Shown: one piece after another, positions 8,291-15,338 of the stretch
How the letters are laid out: the number at the start of each line of letters is the position of its first letter
How positions within the stretch are numbered: the first letter of the stretch is position 1
Assembly: GCA_017535325.1 (NCBI GenBank)
Contig: JAFXUC010000024.1
Location: 62,001-126,000 of the forward strand
DNA length: 64,000 bases
Reading direction: 5' to 3'
From: Bacteroidales bacterium
GTDB taxonomy: Bacteria > Bacteroidota > Bacteroidia > Bacteroidales > UBA3824
Program-made: the position numbers and the translations under genes
The notes under the pieces: generated by a model
What the model was told of the DNA's origin: nothing
Database searches by the model: none
What the model saw: only the letters and a program-made list of their open reading frames with translations

Positions 8291-8485
8291 TTAATCCCAT
8301 GAACCGTTAGAAAGTGCTCTACCCTGAGACATTGTACCACTGACACCTGCTGCAGGTCCGCTTGCCGCCAAAAGTTTAGGCGTGTCTTCGAGGTTGATAA
8401 CCTCAAAATCAGGTTTTACGTACTTTTTCTTAATTACTTTCTGCGCCGGAAGTATAACCGGCTGATTTTTAATATTGTCTGTCAT
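8291..8485 (-). CDS. Small leader-like peptide with variable tail (copy B)
   Basis: This 64-aa protein differs from copy A (3710-3901) by only two residues in its first 43 (MTDNIKN instead of MTDKVKN) and then departs completely after KLLAASG. Its tail is G/S-rich (PAAGVSGTMSQGRALSNGSWD is 21 residues, ending in SWD). The DNA of the shared part carries a handful of mostly silent changes, while the tail DNA cannot be aligned. The reading frame is therefore under constraint in the first part. There is no signal peptide. Function unknown; see the findings for the leader/core idea. Confidence 0.7.
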   Translation of the reverse strand: MTDNIKNQPVILPAQKVIKKKYVKPDFEVINLEDTPKLLAASGPAAGVSGTMSQGRALSNGSWD

Positions 8486-8716
8486 AATTTATAATGTTAA
8501 AAAAAATTATTTACAAAAACAAAAATCCCTTGCAGACAGAATGAAAATTTCTGTCTGCAAGGGATTGCACTATATTTAGGAAAAGTAAAAAGTAAAGTAC
8601 TTTTTACCCCCCCGATTTACATTTTGTAAAGTTTGATATATCTCAGTTTCTTTCATTTTTGTTGTTAGATGTTTTGTTAATGCCGCAAAGTAAAATTAAA
8701 TAATTTTAACACGCAA
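8486..8716 (-). promoter_or_regulatory. Promoter and structured leader of peptide/lipoprotein B operon
   Basis: The gene-free 252 nt repeat the arrangement at 3902-4131: TTG at 8714-8716, 20-nt spacer, TTACTTTG (8686-8693), hairpin 8616-8630, a G-run of seven (8607-8613), the 10-bp hairpin 8585-8607 and the 17-bp hairpin 8524-8566, then the peptide start. Spacings are kept almost to the base. Confidence 0.65.
8524..8566 (-). terminator. Attenuator-like hairpin in leader B
   Basis: Arms 8524-8540 and 8550-8566 pair perfectly over 17 bp around a 9-nt loop; on the minus strand a TTTTTGTTTTTG tail follows. The stem is conserved with leader A while the loop sequence and length differ. Confidence 0.65.
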
Positions 8717-8737
8717 AAAATATGTGTTAAATTAAAA

Positions 8738-9610
8738 TTAAGATTCAAAAGCCAAACGCCTGAGTTCGGGGATTTGGTCAATAGGAATTTCCAAAATCTT
8801 TACAACTTCATCAAAGTCAAAACCTTTGGAAATAAATTTTTTAATGCTTTCAACGAGTTGTTCGGTGCGGCCTTCGGCACGACCTTTCTCTCGACCCATA
8901 TTCTCCATGGTCATATCCCTGTCTTTGCGCAAAAAATCCATGTCCCAAAAACTGTCAAACTGTCGCTGCTCCTCTTCCGTAAGATTGCGGCAAAGTTCCA
9001 ACGCTTCTTTTACGTCCTCATTTTCCAAAAGGTCGTCCGTAACGTTCTCTTCGCCGGTTCTCGCATCAATGGAAGTAAGAAATTGCTGCCACAATTCCAA
9101 CAAAGTCTTTTGACCTTTGTTTTGCGGCACAAATTTAGGCAGTTCAACACACACTATCTCAATGCCTTGGATTACGCTGTTTGGATTGCCAACCTCAGAC
9201 ATTTTGTAATAGTGGTAGTTTTCGGCGGTATCTTTTTGATAGATGTCGTTAAGAATATTAACAGCGAAAACTCTTTTGAGTTTGTAATATCTTTCGCCTT
9301 TGTTATAAAGCGAACAGTAAACCTTTGAACTATTGTACATTACGCGGCGCAAGAAGTCTGACGACCAGCACATCTGCATCTCAACGATAAAATAGTCGTC
9401 ATTCGTATCCTGACAACGCACATCAACAATATTGCTGCGCTTGCCGTCTGTCATAGGGATAATTTCTGACGGCAGGTACTCAACGTCCTTAATTTTATTT
9501 TCGCTGTTCTCCAATTTCAGTACTGCGTTCAACAGACTGATTGTAAGATTTTTATGAGAACCGAACACTTTCTTGAATACAACGTCGGTCTTAGGGTCGT
9601 AATATTGCAT
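8738..9610 (-). CDS. Rpn-type PD-(D/E)XK nuclease / putative transposase (copy C)
   Basis: This 290-aa Rpn / PDDEXK_2 protein starts MQYYDPKTDVVFKKVFG, with candidate catalytic D63 (IVDV) and E77-x-Q79 (VEMQ), so its N-terminal half is closer to copy A (1427) than to copy B (4153). Its last 45 residues, in contrast, match copy B (RTEQLVESIKK...). The protein therefore looks like a mosaic: a copy A-type nuclease domain with a copy B-type tail. An internal ATG run (MTMENMGREKG) just before the C-terminal domain could start a short C-terminal product, as described for E. coli rpn genes, but nothing here proves it. It has its own promoter box at 9638-9645 and lies upstream of leader/peptide/lipoprotein B. 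Confidence 0.85.
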   Translation of the reverse strand: MQYYDPKTDVVFKKVFGSHKNLTISLLNAVLKLENSENKIKDVEYLPSEIIPMTDGKRSNIVDVRCQDTNDDYFIVEMQMCWSSDFLRRVMYNSSKVYCSLYNKGERYYKLKRVFAVNILNDIYQKDTAENYHYYKMSEVGNPNSVIQGIEIVCVELPKFVPQNKGQKTLLELWQQFLTSIDARTGEENVTDDLLENEDVKEALELCRNLTEEEQRQFDSFWDMDFLRKDRDMTMENMGREKGRAEGRTEQLVESIKKFISKGFDFDEVVKILEIPIDQIPELRRLAFES

Positions 9611-9637
9611 AATTTTTATGTTCTAAATTTTCAGCCG

Positions 9638-9645
9638 CAAAGTTA
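9638..9645 (-). promoter_or_regulatory. -7 box of Rpn-type gene C
   Basis: Minus-strand TAACTTTG, a full match to TAnnTTTG, about 28 nt before the start codon. Confidence 0.55.
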
Positions 9646-9701
9646 TGGTATTTTTTTGCAAAAAGCAAACAAAAATTTCGTTTGTTTCAAAAATTTTAAA
9701 T

Positions 9702-9709
9702 ATCTTTGG
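9702..9709 (+). promoter_or_regulatory. -7 box of the Nudix gene
   Basis: TATCTTTG matches TAnnTTTG. It overlaps an upstream alternative TTG start of the Nudix frame, which supports the ATG at 9736 as the true start. Confidence 0.55.
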
Positions 9710-9735
9710 GGGTTAAAAAGAATTTGTTTTTTTCA

Positions 9736-10278
9736 ATGGACAAGACGTTAAAAATTAACAGTTTGGCGGCTGACAACGAGGAAATGCTGCCCGTTTGCGA
9801 CCGCGAAGGCAAAATCACCGGCAAAGCCCTGCGCAGCCTTTGTCATAAGGACAAATCGCTGATTCACCCCGTCGTACACGTACATATTATAAATAAGGCG
9901 GGCGAGGTTTTCCTTCAAAAACGCAGCAAAAAAAAACTGATTCAGCCCGGTAAATGGGACACTTCCGTGGGCGGACACATCACTTTCGGCGAAGAAATTT
10001 CCGAGGCCCTCAAACGCGAGGCTTGGGAAGAAGCAGGCGTGGTTGACGGAAAGTTTGAGCACATAACGGACTATCTTTGGGAATGTCCCTTGGAAACGGA
10101 ATTTATTCACGTCTATAAATGCCGTTACGAAAACCCCGAAATCATTGCAAAAAACGAAATCGACGAAGGCAGATTTTTCCCGTTTTCAGAGATAGAAAAA
10201 CACCTCGGCAAAGAATTTTTCACGCCGAATTTTGAACACGAATTTTTGAGAATTAAAGATGAACTTCGCACAAATTAA
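9736..10278 (+). CDS. Nudix hydrolase
   Basis: This 180-aa Nudix protein contains a complete Nudix box: G-H-I-T-F-G-E followed by seven residues and REAWEEAGV, the Mg2+-binding and catalytic signature. The N-terminal strand region (NEEMLPVCDREGKITGKALR) and HPVVHVHIINKAGEVFLQKRS resemble the isopentenyl-diphosphate isomerase / YfcD-like branch, which acts on nucleoside or prenyl diphosphates; the substrate cannot be settled by eye. The start is ATG 9736 (MDKTLKIN), after the promoter box. The 3' end overlaps the BioB-family gene by 20 nt, implying translational coupling. Confidence 0.85.
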   Translation: MDKTLKINSLAADNEEMLPVCDREGKITGKALRSLCHKDKSLIHPVVHVHIINKAGEVFLQKRSKKKLIQPGKWDTSVGGHITFGEEISEALKREAWEEAGVVDGKFEHITDYLWECPLETEFIHVYKCRYENPEIIAKNEIDEGRFFPFSEIEKHLGKEFFTPNFEHEFLRIKDELRTN

Positions 10279-11239
10279 AGATCTGAAAGACAAAGTCTTA
10301 AACGGTTACAAAATAACCAGGGACGAGGCGGTAAGGCTTGCCGGAACGGAAAATTTGGAATCGCTGTATTACAGCGCAAACCAAATCCGCTCGAAGTTTT
10401 GCGGAGCGTATTTTGAGATGTGGTCGGTTTACCATCAGAACACCGGCCGCTGCGAAAACGACTGTACTTTTTGTCCGATGTCAAGCGTTACAAGGGTGAA
10501 TTATTACGCAACCTGCGACACAACCGGAGTTGAAGGTCAGATAGAATCCATCAGAAACCTCAGCGCGAAAGGCGTGAAAAACTTTGAAATTGACACCACG
10601 CACCGAACCCTCAACGACGAAAAACTCACCGAAATGATTGGCATCTTGAACACGATTCAAAGCAAAACAAACGTAAATTTGTGCGCCTCGTTCGGCTGTC
10701 TGAGTTTTGAACAGTTGAAACGCTTAAAAAACGAAACAAAAATCAAAGCGTATCACTGCAACATCGAGAGTTCAGAAAATTATTATCCCAACACCTGCAC
10801 AACTATTTCACTTTCAGACAAATACGAAACCATAAGAAACGCCAAGTCTCTCGGCTTTTACACTTGCAGCGGCGGCATTATCGGCCTTGGCGAAACAATG
10901 GAAGACAGAATAGACATGGCCATGAAACTCAGGGAATTGAAAGCAGACGCCATTTCGCTGAACATTCTGCTGCCTTTCCCGGGAACTCCGCTCGAAAAGC
11001 ATGCAAGGCTCTCCAATCAGGAAATTTTGACAACTTTTGCCGTTTTCAGGTTCATAAATCCAAAAGCACAACTCCGCTTTGCCCGCGGTCGCACCCTTAT
11101 AAAAATCATCGAAAAAGAGGCTTTGCGTTCAGGTATGAACTCTTCAATCGTCGGCGAACTCGTAGTCAACGCCAAAGACGCTGACATCGACAACGACATC
11201 AAACTTTTTGAAGACGAGGGATTTATAATCAGAAAGTAA
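10259..11239 (+). CDS. BioB-family radical SAM protein (biotin synthase-like)
   Basis: This 326-aa radical SAM protein follows the biotin synthase plan. The CX3CX2C cluster motif is CENDCTFC, followed by PMSS as in BioB. NLCASFG and TCSGGIIGLGET match the segments around the second and third [2Fe-2S] cysteine ligands of classical BioB, and SLNILLPFPGTPLE and RFARGRT match the strand and arginine region near the end. The segment that normally carries the first ligand cysteine reads NFEIDTTHR, with Glu instead. BioB inserts sulfur into dethiobiotin; this version may use a different auxiliary cluster or have another substrate. No other biotin genes are nearby. It overlaps the Nudix gene and converges with an FKBP-type gene 6 nt away. 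Confidence 0.75.
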   Translation: MNFAQIKDLKDKVLNGYKITRDEAVRLAGTENLESLYYSANQIRSKFCGAYFEMWSVYHQNTGRCENDCTFCPMSSVTRVNYYATCDTTGVEGQIESIRNLSAKGVKNFEIDTTHRTLNDEKLTEMIGILNTIQSKTNVNLCASFGCLSFEQLKRLKNETKIKAYHCNIESSENYYPNTCTTISLSDKYETIRNAKSLGFYTCSGGIIGLGETMEDRIDMAMKLRELKADAISLNILLPFPGTPLEKHARLSNQEILTTFAVFRFINPKAQLRFARGRTLIKIIEKEALRSGMNSSIVGELVVNAKDADIDNDIKLFEDEGFIIRK

Positions 11240-11245
11240 AAAAAA

Positions 11246-11689
11246 TTACTGCGCTGAAAAATTATAAACAAGCGTGCTGAACGGCTCAATAACGCCCGTT
11301 CTGTTTTTTCCGTAACCCTTTTTGTAAGGCACAACCAAAATTCCTTCCGAATTTTTTTTGATGTGCTTTAACGCAATTTTCCAGCCTTCAATAAAATCTT
11401 CGCCGGGATAAATTGTGCTGACCGAGGCCTTCGGAGCAAAAGTTACGGGATTTTCCAACGTTCTGCCGGAATAATTAAGTATCAAAGAATCACCGTCTTG
11501 GTATTCTTCTTCGCCTTCGGTTGTCAAGTATAAATATATTCCGTCATATTTTACAAAACAAGTATCACCGTAAGGCTTGAAAAAACTTTCCAAAGCCTCT
11601 TCTTCCGCCTGTCTGCCGTCTTTTTCCTTGGAACACGCGAAAAAAATAAGCGAGGTTAAAACCGTAAATATAAACCAAGATTTCTTCAT
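11246..11689 (-). CDS. Small FKBP-like lipoprotein
   Basis: This 147-aa lipoprotein has a signal peptide ending in the lipobox FFAC. The rest resembles one FKBP peptidyl-prolyl isomerase domain: DSLILNYSGRTLE, PGEDFIEGWKIALKHIKKNSEGILVVP and YGKN...VIEPFSTLVYNF correspond to the core strands and the helix/flap motif of FKBP. Several active-site aromatics of human FKBP12 are not evident, so it may be a folding helper without strong isomerase activity. It is the last gene of the panB-FKBP-FKBP run, 3 nt after its neighbour. Likely envelope protein folding. Confidence 0.72.
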   Translation of the reverse strand: MKKSWFIFTVLTSLIFFACSKEKDGRQAEEEALESFFKPYGDTCFVKYDGIYLYLTTEGEEEYQDGDSLILNYSGRTLENPVTFAPKASVSTIYPGEDFIEGWKIALKHIKKNSEGILVVPYKKGYGKNRTGVIEPFSTLVYNFSAQ

Positions 11690-11692
11690 AAT

Positions 11693-12562
11693 CTATTCAA
11701 AATCAACCATTTCTACTTCAAAAATCAAAGTTGCGAACTTCGGTATGATGCCTTTTCTGCCATCAGGTCCGTAACCCTGTTTTGAGGGAATTACAAACAA
11801 AGATTTTTCACCTTTTTTCATCGAAGAAAGCGCGATTTCAAAACCGGCGACAGTTTTGCCGCTGCCGAGAAGAAACTTAAAAGGCTCTTGTCTTACGTAA
11901 GTATTGTCGAACTCGCGGCCGTCAATAAAATGCGCTGTGTAGTTGACAGTTACCGTTTTACCGGCGGCAAGAACGCTGCCTCTCCCCTCTTTCAAAACCT
12001 GCTTGTAAACGCCCGAATCAATTTTTGCGGCTTGAATATTTTCCCTTTCAAGATAATCTTTTATCATCAAAAGTTCCTGCGCATTCATTTTGTCAATCCA
12101 CTCGTCGATGCCTTTTTGATACTCGTTGCCGTCAATTATATTTTTTAATCTGACATGAAAAGTTAACTTTTCGTCAGGTAAAATATATTGCGGAACATCA
12201 ATTTTTCGTGATTTCTTGAAAAAAGTTTCAGCATCTACCTTAAAAACCGCGCTGTCGCCTTTGTTCATCAAAAGAATACCTTCTTCAACAGAGCCTTCAA
12301 CGGTGTTTTTTTCAGGGACTTTCATCATAAAAGCAGCAGCAACGTCTTTTGAGGTAAACAAAAGCGAATCCGCTGAATTATAATAAGTTATGTCCAAATT
12401 CCAAACATCGCCCGGCTTGCATTCCGTGATATTTTCTGTTTTTTCAACAAAAAGATATTCAAGACCCGAAGGCAGGGTTTCAAAGTTTTTGTTTGGCTGG
12501 TTATCAGCACATGACAAAAACAACGAAACCGCCGCACAAAAATTAATAAGATTCTTCTTCAT
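11693..12562 (-). CDS. FKBP-type peptidyl-prolyl isomerase lipoprotein (two FKBP-like domains)
   Basis: This 289-aa protein has a signal peptide with lipobox FLSC. An N-terminal FKBP-like domain (residues ~45-145: [14 protein letters not shown] ... [20 protein letters not shown] ... [10 protein letters not shown]) is followed by a helical linker and a C-terminal FKBP domain with the familiar [65 protein letters not shown]. FKBPs catalyse proline cis-trans isomerisation and act as chaperones; here it should sit on the periplasmic or outer face of a membrane. Its start overlaps the panB stop by 20 nt. Confidence 0.85.
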   Translation of the reverse strand: MKKNLINFCAAVSLFLSCADNQPNKNFETLPSGLEYLFVEKTENITECKPGDVWNLDITYYNSADSLLFTSKDVAAAFMMKVPEKNTVEGSVEEGILLMNKGDSAVFKVDAETFFKKSRKIDVPQYILPDEKLTFHVRLKNIIDGNEYQKGIDEWIDKMNAQELLMIKDYLERENIQAAKIDSGVYKQVLKEGRGSVLAAGKTVTVNYTAHFIDGREFDNTYVRQEPFKFLLGSGKTVAGFEIALSSMKKGEKSLFVIPSKQGYGPDGRKGIIPKFATLIFEVEMVDFE

Positions 12563-13358
12563 TAGGATAACTTCCTGATTTAACGTCTGTTACATAGTTT
12601 CCGACCGCCGATTTTATAATTGTGGAAAGGTCGGCGTAACGGCGCAAAAACTTCGGCTTGAACTCGTCATTGATGCCAATCATATCCTGAAAAACAAGAA
12701 CCTGACCGTCGCAGACATTGCCCGCGCCTATGCCGATTGTCGGAATCGAAAGCATTTCTGTAACTTTTTTGGCAAGCGAGGCGGGAATTTTTTCCAAAAC
12801 CACCGAAAAACAGCCCAACTGCTCAACAAGTTTTGCGTTTTCGATAAGGAGTTGAGCCTCAGCCTCTTCCGTTGCCCTCAAAGCGTAACCGCCAAATTTG
12901 TTGATAGACTGCGGCGTAAGTCCCAAATGCGCCATAATCGGAATGCCCGCCGAAAGAATGGCTTTGTAAGACTCCTCGATTTCTTTTCCGCCTTCAATCT
13001 TAACAGCCTGACAACCAGTCTCTTTCATAATTCTGACAGCATTTTTCAAAGCCAGATGCGCGTCGCCCTGATACGAGCCGAAAGGCATGTCAACAACAAC
13101 CATCGCACGCTTTGCGGCTTTTACAACGCTCTGTGCGAAAAAAATCATCTCGTCAACGGTTATCGGCAGCGTGGTGTGGTGTCCGAGCATAACGTTTGCA
13201 GCCGAATCGCCGACCAAAATAGCGTCAATGCCCGCCTGATCCACCAAACGCGCAATGGAATAATCGTAACTCGTTAACATGGCGATTTTTTCGCCATTGT
13301 TTTTCATATTCTGAAAAACCTGTGTCGTAACAACTTTTACTTCTTTATGTACTGACAT
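12543..13358 (-). CDS. panB: 3-methyl-2-oxobutanoate hydroxymethyltransferase
   Basis: PanB (ketopantoate hydroxymethyltransferase) makes ketopantoate from alpha-ketoisovalerate and methylene-tetrahydrofolate, the first step of pantothenate/CoA synthesis. The 271-aa length is typical. Family motifs are [37 protein letters not shown] with the metal-binding Asp, [30 protein letters not shown] and [17 protein letters not shown]. It is cytoplasmic. It is the first gene of a minus-strand run with the two FKBP-like lipoproteins, an arrangement without obvious metabolic logic. The promoter box is at 13381-13388. Confidence 0.95.
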   Translation of the reverse strand: MSVHKEVKVVTTQVFQNMKNNGEKIAMLTSYDYSIARLVDQAGIDAILVGDSAANVMLGHHTTLPITVDEMIFFAQSVVKAAKRAMVVVDMPFGSYQGDAHLALKNAVRIMKETGCQAVKIEGGKEIEESYKAILSAGIPIMAHLGLTPQSINKFGGYALRATEEAEAQLLIENAKLVEQLGCFSVVLEKIPASLAKKVTEMLSIPTIGIGAGNVCDGQVLVFQDMIGINDEFKPKFLRRYADLSTIIKSAVGNYVTDVKSGSYPNEEESY

Positions 13359-13380
13359 TTTTCGTGAATTTTTAACACCG

Positions 13381-13388
13381 CAAAATTA
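13381..13388 (-). promoter_or_regulatory. -7 box of panB
   Basis: Minus-strand TAATTTTG fits TAnnTTTG, about 22 nt before the panB start codon. Confidence 0.55.
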
Positions 13389-13470
13389 CAAAAATTTATA
13401 CAATAAAAAGACTGGTAAAAAATATTTTTAACTATTGTTGACTTTTTTATCTAACAACAATAATTTTTTT

Positions 13471-15036
13471 TTACTTGTCTTCTTCCGCCACCCAATCGAC
13501 AATGTTTTTTTCCGCGCTCGAAAAACTAACGCCTATTTTGATCACTTTGCGATTGTCCATCTTGAAACGTCCGGCGTAGTTTTTAGTGTTGATTTGGGCG
13601 AGGGCGGTCTGGGCGTCTTGGTCTATCTTAAATTCAAATAAATAGACATATTCCTTGTTGACAAGGATGCTGTCGGCGCGGCCTTTGGAGAAGTGAGCCT
13701 CGCTTATTATAAATTCGCCCAAAATGGTGAACACCAAATAGATGACGTTCTGAAAATCGCGCTCAATGAGCCTCAGACTTTTGTCGGTGGCGTAGGGTAG
13801 GGAGCAGAAGAGGGCTTTCATGCGTTCGATGACGCTCTCAATGTCGCCTTTGTGAAAATCATAAAGGAAATCGGAGTAGTTGAAGCCGTTTTGTTCGCTT
13901 GGCGCACCGTAAAACTCCTCGGCAAGCGAGTTAAAAAAACTCGTTTCAACCTCGTAATCGGGGAATCCGAGCACATACAGGCGACCTTCCTCTATGAACG
14001 ATTTTATTGTGAGGTAGCCCGAATAATACAAAAGTGGCACAATGTCTGTTCTGAACTCGTCGTCCTTGTAGTCCTTGAGTTTGTCTTTCGGATATTCGAT
14101 GTCGCCTTTGAGACTTGTGATGTCGAAGGTGGAGTTTTTGATTCTTTTGATTAAAACGGTTGGTGTTCCCGTTTCATACCAATAGTTTTGTAAGTCAGTC
14201 TTTTTCAGAGCGTTAAAAAGACTTACGGGGTTTAAAACCTTGATACCGTCCTCGTGAAACAAGTAACAATCATACCATTTGTTGAGCAACGCGACCATCT
14301 GCTCGGTGGATATTTTTTTCTTGTCGGCGAAGGCTTTGATTTCGTCCGAAAAATATGACATCATTTCTTCATGTGTAATGCCGCAAATTGCCGAAAAATT
14401 GGGATCCAAAGATATGTCGTCGGGTTGGTTGTTACCGCTGAAAATGGATGTCTTGGCAAACTTGGTGACACCTGTCAGGAACACGAACCGGAAATATTCG
14501 TCGTAGTCTTTCAATACCGTAAAAAAACCACGGTATATCTCCTTGTCTTCTTCAAGATGTTTACTGTTGATCAGAGGGTTGTCGTATTCGTCCACTATCA
14601 TTACCGTCTGAAGCCCCGTTTTGTCGAAGACCTCCTCCACGTCGCATTGAAGTCTGATGCCAAGGTCGTCTTCGTTGTCGTTTGTTGCGCCCAAGTATTG
14701 TTTTTCGTATTTTGAGAGGCACTTTGACAGACGTTTGTAAAGGGTTCCCTGTTTGGCAAAATTGCCGCTTGCCAATGGAATGTGCAGCACTGGATATTTA
14801 ATCCAATTTTTCTCCAATTCGCAAATTTTGAGACCTTCGAAAAGTTCCTTCTTGCCCTCAAAAAATGAGCGCAACGTAGTGCATAACAGGCTTTTACCAA
14901 ACCTGCGCGGACGGGCGAGAAAGTATGTTTTGCCGTGGTAAGCAAGATTATACACATAATCCGTCTTGTCCACATAGACACATTTGCTGTTTCTCAAATC
15001 CTCGAAACTCTGTATGCCAATAGGGTAGTTCAACAT
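13471..15036 (-). CDS. AAA-ATPase-like / PD-(D/E)XK nuclease protein (DUF1703 type)
   Basis: This 521-aa protein has the two-domain layout common in Bacteroidota: an AAA-ATPase-like domain (starting MLNYPIGIQSFEDLRN) with a P-loop ARPRRFGKS at residues 41-49 and a Walker B-like VMIVDEYDNP, then a C-terminal PD-(D/E)XK nuclease-like domain (ADSILVNKEYVYLFEFKID, with D and E-F-K). Function is unproven; the family is frequent in mobile and defence contexts. I start at MLNYPIG because a perfect -7 box lies between it and the next upstream ATG. It stands alone between panB and the small-RNA candidate. Confidence 0.82.
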   Translation of the reverse strand: MLNYPIGIQSFEDLRNSKCVYVDKTDYVYNLAYHGKTYFLARPRRFGKSLLCTTLRSFFEGKKELFEGLKICELEKNWIKYPVLHIPLASGNFAKQGTLYKRLSKCLSKYEKQYLGATNDNEDDLGIRLQCDVEEVFDKTGLQTVMIVDEYDNPLINSKHLEEDKEIYRGFFTVLKDYDEYFRFVFLTGVTKFAKTSIFSGNNQPDDISLDPNFSAICGITHEEMMSYFSDEIKAFADKKKISTEQMVALLNKWYDCYLFHEDGIKVLNPVSLFNALKKTDLQNYWYETGTPTVLIKRIKNSTFDITSLKGDIEYPKDKLKDYKDDEFRTDIVPLLYYSGYLTIKSFIEEGRLYVLGFPDYEVETSFFNSLAEEFYGAPSEQNGFNYSDFLYDFHKGDIESVIERMKALFCSLPYATDKSLRLIERDFQNVIYLVFTILGEFIISEAHFSKGRADSILVNKEYVYLFEFKIDQDAQTALAQINTKNYAGRFKMDNRKVIKIGVSFSSAEKNIVDWVAEEDK

Positions 15037-15060
15037 ATTATTTTCGGTTTTAATCCACTG

Positions 15061-15068
15061 CAAATATA
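15061..15068 (-). promoter_or_regulatory. -7 box of the AAA-ATPase/nuclease gene
   Basis: Minus-strand TATATTTG fits TAnnTTTG and lies 24 nt before ATG 15036, downstream of the alternative ATG at 15084, which therefore cannot be on this transcript. TTG occurs 17 nt upstream of the box. Confidence 0.6.
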
Positions 15069-15209
15069 GATATTTTTTTCTCATTCAAAAAAACTTTTTC
15101 ACCTTTATGGTGTCTGTCTTGTGATAAACAGGGCGGGCTTTCTTATAGGCTTCATTATGCGGAACGAGATATTTTTTTAATCTTTTAACATTTATTTGCT
15201 ATTTAGCCG

Positions 15210-15239
15210 TTGGAAATAAAAAAAATATTTGTACCTTTG
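15210..15239 (+). promoter_or_regulatory. Canonical Bacteroidota promoter of a candidate small RNA
   Basis: TTG at 15210-15212, a spacer of exactly 19 nt, and TACCTTTG at 15232-15239 give a perfect match to the TTG-N19-TAnnTTTG consensus. No open reading frame of note follows on this strand. Confidence 0.75.
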
Positions 15240-15245
15240 CCGTAC

Positions 15246-15333
15246 AAAATAAAAGTATTTTTTTTCATAATATAAAGGTTTAGGTTAATAATTAGGCAAG
15301 GGGCAAGTTGTGAAACTTCCCCTTTGTTTTTTT
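15246..15333 (+). ncRNA. Candidate intergenic small RNA (about 88 nt)
   Basis: A transcript starting about 7 nt after the promoter would run to a strong intrinsic terminator at 15298-15333, giving roughly 88 nt. It has no convincing coding potential. The AT-rich 5' half (15246-15290) is probably single-stranded and the 3' half is the terminator hairpin. It lies in a gene-free 302-nt gap between two minus-strand genes. I do not recognise it as 6S, SRP or another named RNA. The start is estimated, not observed. Confidence 0.6.
15298..15333 (+). terminator. Terminator with GUGA tetraloop
   Basis: AAGGGG (15298-15303), bulged C, AAGTT (15305-15309), GTGA loop, AACTT (15314-15318) and CCCCTT (15319-15324) form a strong stem closed by a GNRA loop, followed by TG and a seven-T run (15327-15333). 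The minus strand has no T-run after the stem, so it acts on the plus strand. Confidence 0.8.
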
Positions 15334-15338
15334 CCCTT

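Noticed and set aside
9706-9735. Longer N-terminus of the Nudix protein from an upstream TTG
   Set aside because: The codon lies inside the -7 promoter box, so it would not be on the transcript.
15037-15209. Short open frames in the gap before the small RNA
   Set aside because: The longest with an ATG is about 16 codons and has no supporting signal.
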